Assembly: GCF_000332475.2 (NCBI RefSeq)
Contig: NZ_AOGX02000047.1
Coordinates: 62,001 to 126,000 of the forward strand
DNA: 64,000 bases
Direction: 5' to 3'
From: Leptospira yanagawae serovar Saopaulo str. Sao Paulo = ATCC 700523
GTDB taxonomy: Bacteria; Spirochaetota; Leptospiria; Leptospirales; Leptospiraceae
Shown piece by piece: positions 9,779 to 18,576 of the stretch. The position numbers and the translations under genes are program-made. Numbering within the stretch: position 1 is the first letter of the stretch; each line of letters begins with the position of its first letter. The notes below the pieces were generated by a model. That model did not search any database. It had not been told where the DNA came from and saw nothing but the letters and a program-made list of their open reading frames with translations.

Positions 9779-11275
9779 ATGTTATTTAATTCCTTTGAAT
9801 TTTTAGTATTCTTTTTTATCACCATCATCATTGGCAATGTTCTACAAAACAGATGGCAACGTTTGTTTTTTCTGTTAGCGAGTTATTATTTTTACATGGC
9901 ATGGCAACCATCTTCAATCTCTTGTTCGGAGATGGCTGATTCAGGTTTCAAATTTTATACGGATCGATTGTACTGTGATTTCAAAATAAATCCCTATGTA
10001 TTGATTTTGATCTTTTCCACATTCATAGATTATTTTGCAGCACGTGCCATAGAAAGAAAAGCAGATGGTGATTCATTACGAGGATGGTTACTTGTATTAT
10101 CACTTGTTGTGAACATTGGTACCTTAGGTTTCTTTAAGTACACAGACTTTTTACTTGGGCTTATAAACGATATCCATTTGTTTGGTTCATTTCAATTTGC
10201 AAAACAAAACATCATTTTACCAGTTGGAATTTCTTTTTATACCTTCCAATCAATGAGTTACACAATCGATGTTTACAATCGTAAAATTGAAGCTCGAAAA
10301 TCATTTCTCGATTTTGCCTTATATGTAGCTTTTTTTCCACAATTGGTTGCCGGACCAATTGTAAGAGCAGAAACATTTTTTCGAGATCTTGACTACCGAT
10401 TGAGTGTTCACAAAGAACACATTGAAGCTGCCTTCGCTTTGATTTTAATTGGATTTACTCGAAAAATTGTTTTTGCAGATAACCTTGGCAAGGTAGTAGA
10501 CTTTACATTTGCTAATTATCAAAATTTAAACTCTATCGAAATTTGGACAGGTGCTTTGGCATTCGGTTGGCAAATTTATTTTGATTTCGCTGGTTATACT
10601 GATATTGCGATTGGTGTAGCTCGATTATTTGGTTTCCAATTCAATGCTAACTTCAATTTCCCTATGTCATGCAAAAACATTGCCGACCATTGGTCGAGAT
10701 GGCACATCTCGTTTTCGACCTGGATTCGAGACTACATTTATATTCCATTAGGTGGATCAAGAGTAAGCGTTTTACTTTATATCCGGAATATTATGATCAC
10801 TTGGTTGTTTGCAGGTCTCTGGCATGGTGCTGCTTATCATTATGTTGGTTGGGGGGTATGGCAAGGAGTGATGTTACTCACCCATAAGTTTTATGGTGAT
10901 ACAGCTGTTTCGAAATTCCTGAATTCAAAGGGAGGTAAAACATATGATATATTCTCACGGATCTTTACGATGTTTTGTTTGGCATTTGGATTCATCATGT
11001 TCCGTGCGGAAACCATGGAAAAAGCAATTCCTATGATGAAAGCCCTTGTTTTTATCAATGAGGCAAATGTTCCCCTAACCCAATGGTCGAATTACCGGTA
11101 CGGAATCTTACTTGTGATTTGTTTCTCTGCTAGTTATATTTTTTCAAAAAGACAAATCCCTACTCTACTCACAGGCAATTGGCTTAAATATTCCATCTTT
11201 GTCATTGTGAACATTTTGTTATTACTTTTATTTGGAGTCACAGAAAGTCAGAATTTTCTATACTTTCAATTTTAA
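9779..11275 (+). CDS. MBOAT-family O-acyltransferase (AlgI-like)
   Basis: Membrane-bound O-acyltransferases of the AlgI/DltB type move an acyl group across the cytoplasmic membrane to decorate an exported polysaccharide or glycolipid. The 498-residue length, multiple helices and the signatures PVGISFYTFQSMSYTIDVY, FPQLVAGPIVRAE, NIADHWSRWHISFSTWIRDY and IYIPLGG are typical. The likely catalytic His is in LFAGLWHGAAYH, near residue 350. An unusual insert near residues 40-62 (SSISCSEMADSGFKFYTD) contains two or three Cys residues. The next gene, an SGNH-like protein, starts 3 bases later and is the probable periplasmic partner, as in AlgI-AlgJ/X pairs. A second such pair lies at 30908-33918. 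Confidence 0.93.
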   Translation: MLFNSFEFLVFFFITIIIGNVLQNRWQRLFFLLASYYFYMAWQPSSISCSEMADSGFKFYTDRLYCDFKINPYVLILIFSTFIDYFAARAIERKADGDSLRGWLLVLSLVVNIGTLGFFKYTDFLLGLINDIHLFGSFQFAKQNIILPVGISFYTFQSMSYTIDVYNRKIEARKSFLDFALYVAFFPQLVAGPIVRAETFFRDLDYRLSVHKEHIEAAFALILIGFTRKIVFADNLGKVVDFTFANYQNLNSIEIWTGALAFGWQIYFDFAGYTDIAIGVARLFGFQFNANFNFPMSCKNIADHWSRWHISFSTWIRDYIYIPLGGSRVSVLLYIRNIMITWLFAGLWHGAAYHYVGWGVWQGVMLLTHKFYGDTAVSKFLNSKGGKTYDIFSRIFTMFCLAFGFIMFRAETMEKAIPMMKALVFINEANVPLTQWSNYRYGILLVICFSASYIFSKRQIPTLLTGNWLKYSIFVIVNILLLLLFGVTESQNFLYFQF

Positions 11276-11277
11276 CC

Positions 11278-12423
11278 ATGAATTTAGCCAAAGAAACTTT
11301 ATTATTCTTTAAAGACAAAAAAATCATTACAGTGGTTTTCTTTTTATTCGTATTTGAAACCATCCTTCAACTCGGGGCATACAAGTCTTATCTCAAAAAG
11401 AATTCATATGCTTCCAATATCAATCGCGTCACGGAACATGTGACCAGTCATAAAAACGAATTAAATCCCAATATTTTAATTGTTGGAACATCCGTTGCAT
11501 TTGAAGGCATCAGCGTTCGTATCTTAAACGAAAAATTAGCACCGCTCGGTTGGAAAACACAATCCATTGCAATTAGAGGTTCCGAACTTATCGTACAACA
11601 TCGAATTCTAGAAGAATATTTAGATGAATTTCCTGATGTTAAAATCATCCTTCATGTGATGGAACCGGGAATGCCTTGGGTTGACAGAAAAAATGCGGTA
11701 GAACCAACACTTGCCATGTTATCCGAATTGGGAAATTTTAAAGCAATCCCAACTTTACATGAGTTTGAATATGATCTTGATATCTCAAATTATCTTTTCC
11801 TTCTATTCAAATCGATTGCCTACAGAAAAGATATGTCTGATCTAGTGATCAATTTTAATGAAAGAATTAAATCCATAGCAAGAAACAATAAAAATCCAAA
11901 CTTAAACCCTTGGGACTATGAAAACGATCATCCAGAATCAATAGATGAATACAATCTTACGAGTATTGATGATTGTCTAAACCGTTTGGCACTACACTTA
12001 CCGATCACAATTCCCAAAGGGTCAAACCAAGATCATAGACGAATGTTATTTGAAACATGTAATGTAGCTGCGGTGGTTCCAAAAGATACTGGTTCAACGG
12101 AAAGCACAAATAGATATTTTCGCCGCCTAACAAAAATGTATGATTTTATTGGCAAAAGAAAAATTCATATTTATAATATATTTGCTCCTTATTCAGATGT
12201 AATCAGAAAAACCAATGATGAAAACCGAATGAAAGTTTGGTATGATGGATTAACTAATTCCCTAAATACTCACCAAAAACTAGATGCAATTGACTTACAA
12301 GACTCACTTGGGCAAAAAAATGGTGAATACTGTTTTGATTTAATCCATTTAAATGAAAAAGGTATGATTCAATTTTCCAATGTGTTAGCAAAGGAATTGG
12401 AGAAAAAACTTGGGAAACAATAA
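11278..12423 (+). CDS. SGNH-like protein paired with MBOAT (AlgJ/DUF1574-like)
   Basis: A 381-residue protein with one N-terminal hydrophobic anchor (about residues 14-32) and an extracytoplasmic SGNH-hydrolase-like domain. The nucleophile block is ILIVGTSVAFEGIS, where Ser follows GT, and the C-terminal catalytic Asp/His block is DLIHLNEKG. Such proteins commonly accompany MBOAT enzymes and either transfer the acyl group to the final glycan or assist it. It begins 3 bases after the MBOAT stop and overlaps the MazG-like gene by 14 bases. The precise substrate cannot be told. Confidence 0.8.
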   Translation: MNLAKETLLFFKDKKIITVVFFLFVFETILQLGAYKSYLKKNSYASNINRVTEHVTSHKNELNPNILIVGTSVAFEGISVRILNEKLAPLGWKTQSIAIRGSELIVQHRILEEYLDEFPDVKIILHVMEPGMPWVDRKNAVEPTLAMLSELGNFKAIPTLHEFEYDLDISNYLFLLFKSIAYRKDMSDLVINFNERIKSIARNNKNPNLNPWDYENDHPESIDEYNLTSIDDCLNRLALHLPITIPKGSNQDHRRMLFETCNVAAVVPKDTGSTESTNRYFRRLTKMYDFIGKRKIHIYNIFAPYSDVIRKTNDENRMKVWYDGLTNSLNTHQKLDAIDLQDSLGQKNGEYCFDLIHLNEKGMIQFSNVLAKELEKKLGKQ

Positions 12424-12748
12424 TCTTACACTCAATGACTTACAATCAGAGGTAGACCAATGGATCAAAACAATAGGTGTCCGTTACTTTTCCGAATTAA
12501 CAAATTTAGCGATCCTGATGGAAGAAGTTGGTGAACTCTCGAGGCTGATGTCGAGGAAGTACGGTGATCAGTCCTTTAAAAAAGGCGAAACGGCAGATAA
12601 TATTCCCAATGAAATAGGAGATATCCTTTTCGTATTAACGTGCCTTGCAAACCAAATGGGAATTTCTCTGGAAGATGCCATCGTTGCAACCATTCAAAAA
12701 AATACAAATCGAGACCTAACTCGGCACAAAAACAATCCAAAACTGTAA
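12410..12748 (+). CDS. MazG-like nucleotide pyrophosphohydrolase
   Basis: A 112-residue, all-helical protein with the MazG signature: EEVGELSRLMSRKYG supplies the E-x-x-E metal-binding part, and NEIGDILFVLTCLANQMG supplies the E-x-x-D part. These enzymes hydrolyse NTPs or dNTPs to the monophosphate and pyrophosphate, often cleaning up abnormal nucleotides. It starts with TTG at 12410 behind GGAG, within the end of the SGNH-like gene (14-base overlap). It ends 10 bases from a convergent gene, closing the glycan cluster. A role in glycan synthesis is not obvious; it may simply be carried in the operon. Confidence 0.88.
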   Translation: MGNNNLTLNDLQSEVDQWIKTIGVRYFSELTNLAILMEEVGELSRLMSRKYGDQSFKKGETADNIPNEIGDILFVLTCLANQMGISLEDAIVATIQKNTNRDLTRHKNNPKL

Positions 12749-12758
12749 TTCTTCTGAT

Positions 12759-13478
12759 TTAAACGTTTAACTCTAAAATTGGGATACCTGCTTCCTTACG
12801 AATTGCATTCCAATATGCTTGTAAATGTGCAGGGTGTGAGTTCATATCCGAAATACAATATTCGAATTTTTCCTTAAAGATCGGATCGTTTTCTAAATAC
12901 ATTTGGTAATGTTGAAAATCAACTAACATTGATTTAAAAAACTTCTTTTGGCCTAAAAAGTCATAATCTTCCCTAAAAAACATATAAGCATGCGCCAAAT
13001 CATGTAACAAATGTTCAAATGCATCACGCTTCCCTTCCACCAACTTTCCCGAAATAGCTTCCTCCCAACAAATTGTCGCAAAACGAATTCCTTGGCTTTG
13101 AGTTTGCAACATCTCAAGTGATGTCGGATTATAATCAATGAGTCGGATATCCCACTCATTTAGATGCCACTTCCACAGTGCATAACGCACGGTATCTGGC
13201 ATTCCGTAAAATCGGACTACTTCTAAAAAATCATTCACATACTCTCGATTTGGAAGTTTTTTGCCCATCCTTAAAAAGGGATGTTTTTTCACTCTCCTTT
13301 CAAGGTATAACAAAATGATATGAAATGCTACATCACATTCAGAAATGGTTTTTTCATAATAACCACTTTGAATTCTCAGCAAATCTGCTTTTAAAATTTC
13401 AGCTTCTGATCGTAATTCTGATTCCGGGATACAAATTTTTTTAAAAGAACCATAAATTCTACCCTTATCGTGCGGCAT
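12759..13478 (-). CDS. Conserved-looking protein of unknown function, last gene of the caspase/Kelch operon
   Basis: A 239-residue soluble protein without signal peptide or membrane helix. The centre has a His-rich stretch, FEHLLHDLAHAYMFF, and the C-terminal part contains ISDMNSHPAHLQAYW; together these could form a metal site, but no classical HExxH motif is present. The N-terminal half is helical and basic (LERRVKKHPFLRMGKK). It starts 2 bases after the stop of the last Kelch gene and is probably the terminal gene of the six-gene operon. I do not recognise the family. Unlike the Kelch proteins it should be cytoplasmic, so it may regulate or process rather than act on the surface. Confidence 0.75.
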   Translation of the reverse strand: MPHDKGRIYGSFKKICIPESELRSEAEILKADLLRIQSGYYEKTISECDVAFHIILLYLERRVKKHPFLRMGKKLPNREYVNDFLEVVRFYGMPDTVRYALWKWHLNEWDIRLIDYNPTSLEMLQTQSQGIRFATICWEEAISGKLVEGKRDAFEHLLHDLAHAYMFFREDYDFLGQKKFFKSMLVDFQHYQMYLENDPIFKEKFEYCISDMNSHPAHLQAYWNAIRKEAGIPILELNV

Positions 13479-13480
13479 GT

Positions 13481-15229
13481 TTATTCTGTTAGACCATAAA
13501 AGTCAGTACCATGGTGGAACATACCTCCCAATTCACCACCTAGGAAAAACAAAGTTCCATCAGAAAATTTCACTCCACTATGTTTCGAGATACTATTTCT
13601 AGCCATTCCCATATCATAAAAACTATTACTTTTACCATAATCTAATTTTTCGATAGTTCGACTTGGTTCACTTGTATTGTATCGGTAAGCACCACCGTAA
13701 AAAAGAATCCCACCATCTGGTAATTCCTGTGCAATACTCCACTCTCTTCGGTAAACTGAATTTGCAATTGTTATAATACGATTTTTAGTCACATCAAATA
13801 ACATGGTAGCATTACTTAAGTTGGATAACTGAGCACCATATATCAACACGTTTCCGTCACTTAATTTTAAACATTTTAAAGCTCCCACCGCAATCGGTAA
13901 GTTAGGTCCTACAGAAAATGTTTCCGTTGATGGATTAAAAAATTCTGTTGTATCCATAGGAGCATATATTCCATTGGTTCCACCTACCACAAATACGCGG
14001 CCATCGTTTAGCAAAACAGAACAAAAAAATGACCTTGGGCTTTGCATTCGATTTGGCAATTCAGTAAATGTTTCCGTACTTGGATCATATATTTCGGCAG
14101 AATTGAGAGTGATAAAATGTGATCCAGGAAAAACTTGACTTATCCCACCAAGCACTAATACCTTACCATCTGATAACTTAACGATATTATGCTCTCCACG
14201 AATTTGATTCATGTTTCCTGTCGGTAAAAATGAAGTTGTTTCGGTATCAAAAATATAACTATCACTCAAAGATAAATAGGTATAAGGAGGGAATCCTCCT
14301 GTGATAAGAAGTTTTTTCCCATCCAACATCACTCCTCTCTCACCTTTACCAATGCTAGGCAAACTCGGATTGGTTAAAATAAAACTTGTTGCTCCCTTTC
14401 TTAATATTTCAGCAGATGAATTGTATCCATAAATTGCGATGACATCTCCATTTTGATTTTGGAATGCTTCAAATTCAGCCCGACCCTGATGAAGTTCTGG
14501 ACCTTTCACTAAACCAATCAATCTAACTGTTGTAGAATTCGTTACAGAATTCTGGGCTTTATCTTTTGATTCTTGGAATGAAAAGATAAGAGTTCCTGGT
14601 CCATTGGAGATAAAATTGGTTTCGAAATAAACGCGAAAACTAGAGTCGTTAATGCGTTGGATGGAACGAATCACAATATAGGATGCTAATGTTCCACTCA
14701 GTGTCGGAGGAGAAAATTGAGAGAGTGGTTCTGAACTTGTGAAATCCCAATACCTCTCTGAAAAAAATGTATAATCCGTAATTGGTAAATAATTGGAAAG
14801 ACTGACAATTGGTAATTGTGTATCTATGATGATTGGGATCGTATCTTTTTCTAACGTTTCACCAAACCCCGAAACAACACTCTGTAATTGTAAATCATAC
14901 TTACCATCAGATAATAAAGTGTCAAATTGGACTAATAACTGGTCATTCCCCAATTGCGTAAATGTGATATTATTGAATGTTGTCTCATTGATTGATGTTA
15001 AAAATTCTGTATCAACTTTCGCCAGTTCCCGATTACACTTGAGTAAAATTTGATCAATGTTTCCAAATGCTTTTGTATTAGAGCGTTCTGAACATGAAAA
15101 ACTATCATTAGAAAATGAAGAACTTAAAAGTATACTCGTCATCGTTTTTGGATCAAAAACATTTTTAAATTCTGCTTGGACCATACATCCAATAAACGAT
15201 GAGAAAAAAAGAAGGATCAGTTTATTCAA
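13481..15229 (-). CDS. Kelch-repeat lipoprotein 1
   Basis: A probable outer-surface or periplasmic lipoprotein of about 582 residues. I choose TTG 15229 as start because GGAGG lies 8 bases upstream and it gives a compact signal, LNKLILLFFSSFIGC, with a lipobox Cys. The first ~200 residues look like Ig-like beta domains (DTQLPIVSL, then SSEPLSQFSPPTLSG). Six or so Kelch motifs follow, e.g. DGKVLVLGGIS, DGRVFVVGGTNG and DGGILFYGG, predicting a beta-propeller. It overlaps the upstream paralogue by 8 bases. Propellers of this type usually bind proteins or glycans; no enzyme residues are evident. Confidence 0.85.
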   Translation of the reverse strand: MNKLILLFFSSFIGCMVQAEFKNVFDPKTMTSILLSSSFSNDSFSCSERSNTKAFGNIDQILLKCNRELAKVDTEFLTSINETTFNNITFTQLGNDQLLVQFDTLLSDGKYDLQLQSVVSGFGETLEKDTIPIIIDTQLPIVSLSNYLPITDYTFFSERYWDFTSSEPLSQFSPPTLSGTLASYIVIRSIQRINDSSFRVYFETNFISNGPGTLIFSFQESKDKAQNSVTNSTTVRLIGLVKGPELHQGRAEFEAFQNQNGDVIAIYGYNSSAEILRKGATSFILTNPSLPSIGKGERGVMLDGKKLLITGGFPPYTYLSLSDSYIFDTETTSFLPTGNMNQIRGEHNIVKLSDGKVLVLGGISQVFPGSHFITLNSAEIYDPSTETFTELPNRMQSPRSFFCSVLLNDGRVFVVGGTNGIYAPMDTTEFFNPSTETFSVGPNLPIAVGALKCLKLSDGNVLIYGAQLSNLSNATMLFDVTKNRIITIANSVYRREWSIAQELPDGGILFYGGAYRYNTSEPSRTIEKLDYGKSNSFYDMGMARNSISKHSGVKFSDGTLFFLGGELGGMFHHGTDFYGLTE

Positions 15230-17075
15230 AACTATACTCCTCCGTATTGGCAACGATGGCACCAATTCGCCCACCCAAAATCATTCCACCTCCAGTGGAA
15301 GTAAAAGGCAAATCACAACCTTCCCAACGGGCATTCAATGATCTACCAGTTAGATAAAAACGTTGGCTTGATTCTGACCAAGATTCCGTATCCAAAATGG
15401 AATCAAACGTATTCCCATTGATGGTTCGGTATTCCAATCCTCCTGCAATCATAATCTGATCTTTACCGTAAGGGAAAACAAAAGAAGATCCCCACTCTCT
15501 TCCAAACAGTAAATTTTTATGGTCACGAATTGTATCTGAGATCGGATTATAGATTTGTGCCCTTAAAATTGGTTGCCCATCGTTAAACCTAGAACTGATT
15601 CCACCTAAAATTAATACTTCACCTGTTGAAAGATTGTGTGCGAAGTGATTGAACCTTCGTGTGATTTTTGCATTGGAAGTCGTAATCGTTTTTGTGTTGG
15701 TATCATAAATTTCAATTGAATCTACTGAGCGTATGAAATGATCGTTAACCCCAACGCCAGTTACATCAGATCTCTCACCGCCTGAAATCACCACCTTACC
15801 CGCATTTGCTGCTAATACCTGAGCATGTTTTGACCTTGATTCGGAAAGGTGGCCTACGCTTTCTACAGTCATTGCCATCGGATCCGGAGTTACATGGATG
15901 AGCTCTACTTCTGATACCGTTTGAAAAGGTCCAAATGGATTGATACCACCTACTACAAGAACATTCCCATCAGGAAGGACTGTCATTTTATGGAATTGTC
16001 TTGGAGAATGGAGAGAGGGACCTTCTGTCCAAGTGTTTGTATTTGGATCGAATACTTCTATTGATGCTAAGCCAACATTGGTTCCTGGTCCAACCAATGC
16101 ACCAAAACCCCCAGATACGAGCACTCGACCATCCAATAATTTTACAATTGCAAACTCTTGCCTTCGATAATCCATGTCGGGGCCAAACGTGAACTCCTTT
16201 GTAACAGAATTATAATATTCCATACTACTCAAAGTCCCATTTCCATTTACTAGAACCCCACTTTTTACCCTACCTCCTAACACAATTTTACGACCATCAT
16301 CCAATTCTACGGCCCCACAGGACCTTCTGGATAAATTCATATTTGGCCCGCTTTTAAATGCGAAAACTTGCACAGGGACCATTACTGTCCCTTCTGTATT
16401 TGATGCTTTATCTTTGACTCCATCTAAACTAATCGTTAGGATACCGCCATTTGCATTTGGATTTCCAGCAAATAACAACCTTATATTCCTATCCGTTACA
16501 ATCACATCAGAAACTACTAAACTATTCTTTGCATTCCCAGATAAGGAAATTTGAGATAAATTCCCTTCCCAAACGATTTCTTCATTGGCCTCAATGTCCA
16601 AAAATCCTGTTTGTAATTCTGAAATATCAATTCCATTCCCTGTTTTTAATTGCAAAAGAGGTGGATTTGCATCTATTTCAAATTCAAACGTTTCAGGATT
16701 CACTAAAAGTGATTCATTTAAATAATAATCCTTCAGATTCAAAGTGAATTTACCATTTGTAACTGTAGGATTCATTCTCACTTCATATAAAAACTTACTT
16801 CTTGCTATGACTTGTTTGATAGGATTGATGTTTGTATTTTTGATTGGAAGTTGTAACCCATTGGTCGTTGTTGTGAAATCATGGTTTGTAGAAATGAATA
16901 AAGTTCCTCCCGGTTGGACTTTATTGGAAGAAAATTCCATTCGAACAACTCGATCGGCGCCTAACATAAGTAGGCCTAAGTTCACAGGTGAATTAGGGTC
17001 AAAATGATTTGATCCAGTTGGTATCTCACAAGAGCATAGGAAAACCAAAAAGAGCAATTCTTTAATCTTTCCCAT
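15222..17075 (-). CDS. Kelch-repeat lipoprotein 2
   Basis: A 617-residue paralogue of its two neighbours. The signal peptide MGKIKELLFLVFLCSC ends in a lipobox, followed by FDPNSPVNLG. Ig-like beta domains occupy about residues 40-215. The Kelch propeller then begins with DDGRKIVLGGRV and continues with DGRVLVSGGFG, DGNVLVVGGINPFGP, AGKVVISGGER and TGEVLILGGIS. The three paralogues share the motif F/Y-DP-x-S/T just after the lipid Cys. It overlaps the upstream Kelch gene by 14 bases and the downstream one by 8, so equal production of the three is likely. Its function is not known. Confidence 0.87.
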   Translation of the reverse strand: MGKIKELLFLVFLCSCEIPTGSNHFDPNSPVNLGLLMLGADRVVRMEFSSNKVQPGGTLFISTNHDFTTTTNGLQLPIKNTNINPIKQVIARSKFLYEVRMNPTVTNGKFTLNLKDYYLNESLLVNPETFEFEIDANPPLLQLKTGNGIDISELQTGFLDIEANEEIVWEGNLSQISLSGNAKNSLVVSDVIVTDRNIRLLFAGNPNANGGILTISLDGVKDKASNTEGTVMVPVQVFAFKSGPNMNLSRRSCGAVELDDGRKIVLGGRVKSGVLVNGNGTLSSMEYYNSVTKEFTFGPDMDYRRQEFAIVKLLDGRVLVSGGFGALVGPGTNVGLASIEVFDPNTNTWTEGPSLHSPRQFHKMTVLPDGNVLVVGGINPFGPFQTVSEVELIHVTPDPMAMTVESVGHLSESRSKHAQVLAANAGKVVISGGERSDVTGVGVNDHFIRSVDSIEIYDTNTKTITTSNAKITRRFNHFAHNLSTGEVLILGGISSRFNDGQPILRAQIYNPISDTIRDHKNLLFGREWGSSFVFPYGKDQIMIAGGLEYRTINGNTFDSILDTESWSESSQRFYLTGRSLNARWEGCDLPFTSTGGGMILGGRIGAIVANTEEYSFE

Positions 17076-18576
17076 ACAACTCTACCCTTGTATCGAGATT
17101 CGCAGAATCTCCAAAAATCGCGATTCCCTTAGTGGTTTGGATTGCAGAATGATCTGACCTCGGCAACATCATTGTATCAACGATAAAATTTTTCCGTTCA
17201 AAATGATCATACAATTCTAAAATTCCTGATTTGTAATACGTATCCACGCCACCTGTATAAAACACTTGTTCATTAGAAAATTGAGCAATGCCACTTCCGT
17301 TTTTAAAACGACTCGTAAAACCCAATGATGTTGTGGTTGCATTTTTCTCATTCCATGATTCAATTGCTTTTGTGCCTGTGGCTTCTCTGATAGTCCCACC
17401 AAACAGTACGTAATCGGAATTGGGCATCTTTACATATGTTACATTTGCCCTACCTGTTGGGAAAACACCCGTCAACATTTGCATTGAGAAAGTATTTGTG
17501 TCGATGCTAAACACTCTGCTTGAGAACAATGCGTATTGGTCTTGTCTATCTCTTCCTCCAAAATATAAAACCCTCGAATTAATTTCATCATACTCTGCCG
17601 TATGGAAATGAATCCCTATCGAAAAATCAGAAGAACCTCCTATGATTGTGGATGTAAATTGGCTCAATGAAATGTATTCATGATCGTTTGCAATGGCACT
17701 TGGATCATCTCCAACTTTGAATTGACCACCCGAAACCAATAAATCGCCAGTATTCAAACATACCATAACATGACCATGACGAGGTTTTTGCATAACGATC
17801 GGCAATTCATCGACAGTTTTCTGCAATGGGTCGATAAGAAAAATTCGATCGGATATATCAGAATTTATTGTTGGTTTTCCAACTTTTGATTTGCCACCAG
17901 ACACTACTACCTTACCATTATTGAATCTACATACTGACAACCCCATTAAACTTTGATTTAATGGTGGCAATAACTCTGTTGATCCTGTTTCAGGATTCCA
18001 AATCTCTACTGTTGGAACTGTATTACCACTTGGATTCACACCTCCGACCAAAAGAATCTTTCCATCCGATAATTTGGCAGTAGTGATATAACCTTTTGCT
18101 TCCGAAATTGAGCCGAAGTATCTAGGATAAGGGAATCGAAATGTAAGTTGTTTGCCTAAAAATTCATACTCTTTTAAATCTTTGGGACGAGTGATGGTTA
18201 TGGTAACAGGTTCACGCCATTCAGAACGAGATGATACTGAAAATAAAACTCTTAATTTTTTTTCAGAAAGTGGGTATACATCACGTAATATTAAATCATT
18301 TTGATACGGATTTGAGATTTGGAAATCTGACTTTGAAAAAAAGCTGGAAACTGGTTCACTTAAATTTAAATCCAAATATTCAGTTTTAACAAAGGTAGGA
18401 TAATCACTTTCTAAATATCTTGTAGTGATTTTGACATAGACACCATTCAAGATTCCGAATATAACAGATGCAGTACCACCCAATAAAGACTTTGGATCAT
18501 AAATATTGTCTTTTGGAGCATTCACTCTGCAATGTAGTAATACTAAAAGTAAAAGGATCTTAAAACCTAAGTGCAT
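17062..18576 (-). CDS. Kelch-repeat lipoprotein 3
   Basis: About 504 residues when started at ATG 18576 (MHLGFKILLLLVLLHC), which gives a clean lipoprotein signal; the longer ORF start at 18645 would put 23 implausible residues in front. IYDPKSLLGG follows the lipid Cys, as in the paralogues. One Ig-like domain (about residues 40-150) precedes Kelch repeats such as DGKILLVGGVNP, NGKVVVSGGKS and TGDLLVSGGQF. The start overlaps the end of the caspase-like gene by 17 bases, so translation of the Kelch proteins appears coupled to the protease. Least like the other two in its Ig-like region. Confidence 0.85.
   Translation of the reverse strand: MHLGFKILLLLVLLHCRVNAPKDNIYDPKSLLGGTASVIFGILNGVYVKITTRYLESDYPTFVKTEYLDLNLSEPVSSFFSKSDFQISNPYQNDLILRDVYPLSEKKLRVLFSVSSRSEWREPVTITITRPKDLKEYEFLGKQLTFRFPYPRYFGSISEAKGYITTAKLSDGKILLVGGVNPSGNTVPTVEIWNPETGSTELLPPLNQSLMGLSVCRFNNGKVVVSGGKSKVGKPTINSDISDRIFLIDPLQKTVDELPIVMQKPRHGHVMVCLNTGDLLVSGGQFKVGDDPSAIANDHEYISLSQFTSTIIGGSSDFSIGIHFHTAEYDEINSRVLYFGGRDRQDQYALFSSRVFSIDTNTFSMQMLTGVFPTGRANVTYVKMPNSDYVLFGGTIREATGTKAIESWNEKNATTTSLGFTSRFKNGSGIAQFSNEQVFYTGGVDTYYKSGILELYDHFERKNFIVDTMMLPRSDHSAIQTTKGIAIFGDSANLDTRVELYGKD

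Noticed and set aside
12759..12770. TTAAACGTTTAA palindrome at the MazG/unknown gene junction
   Set aside because: It coincides with the last codons and stop of the minus-strand gene; nothing else supports a site.
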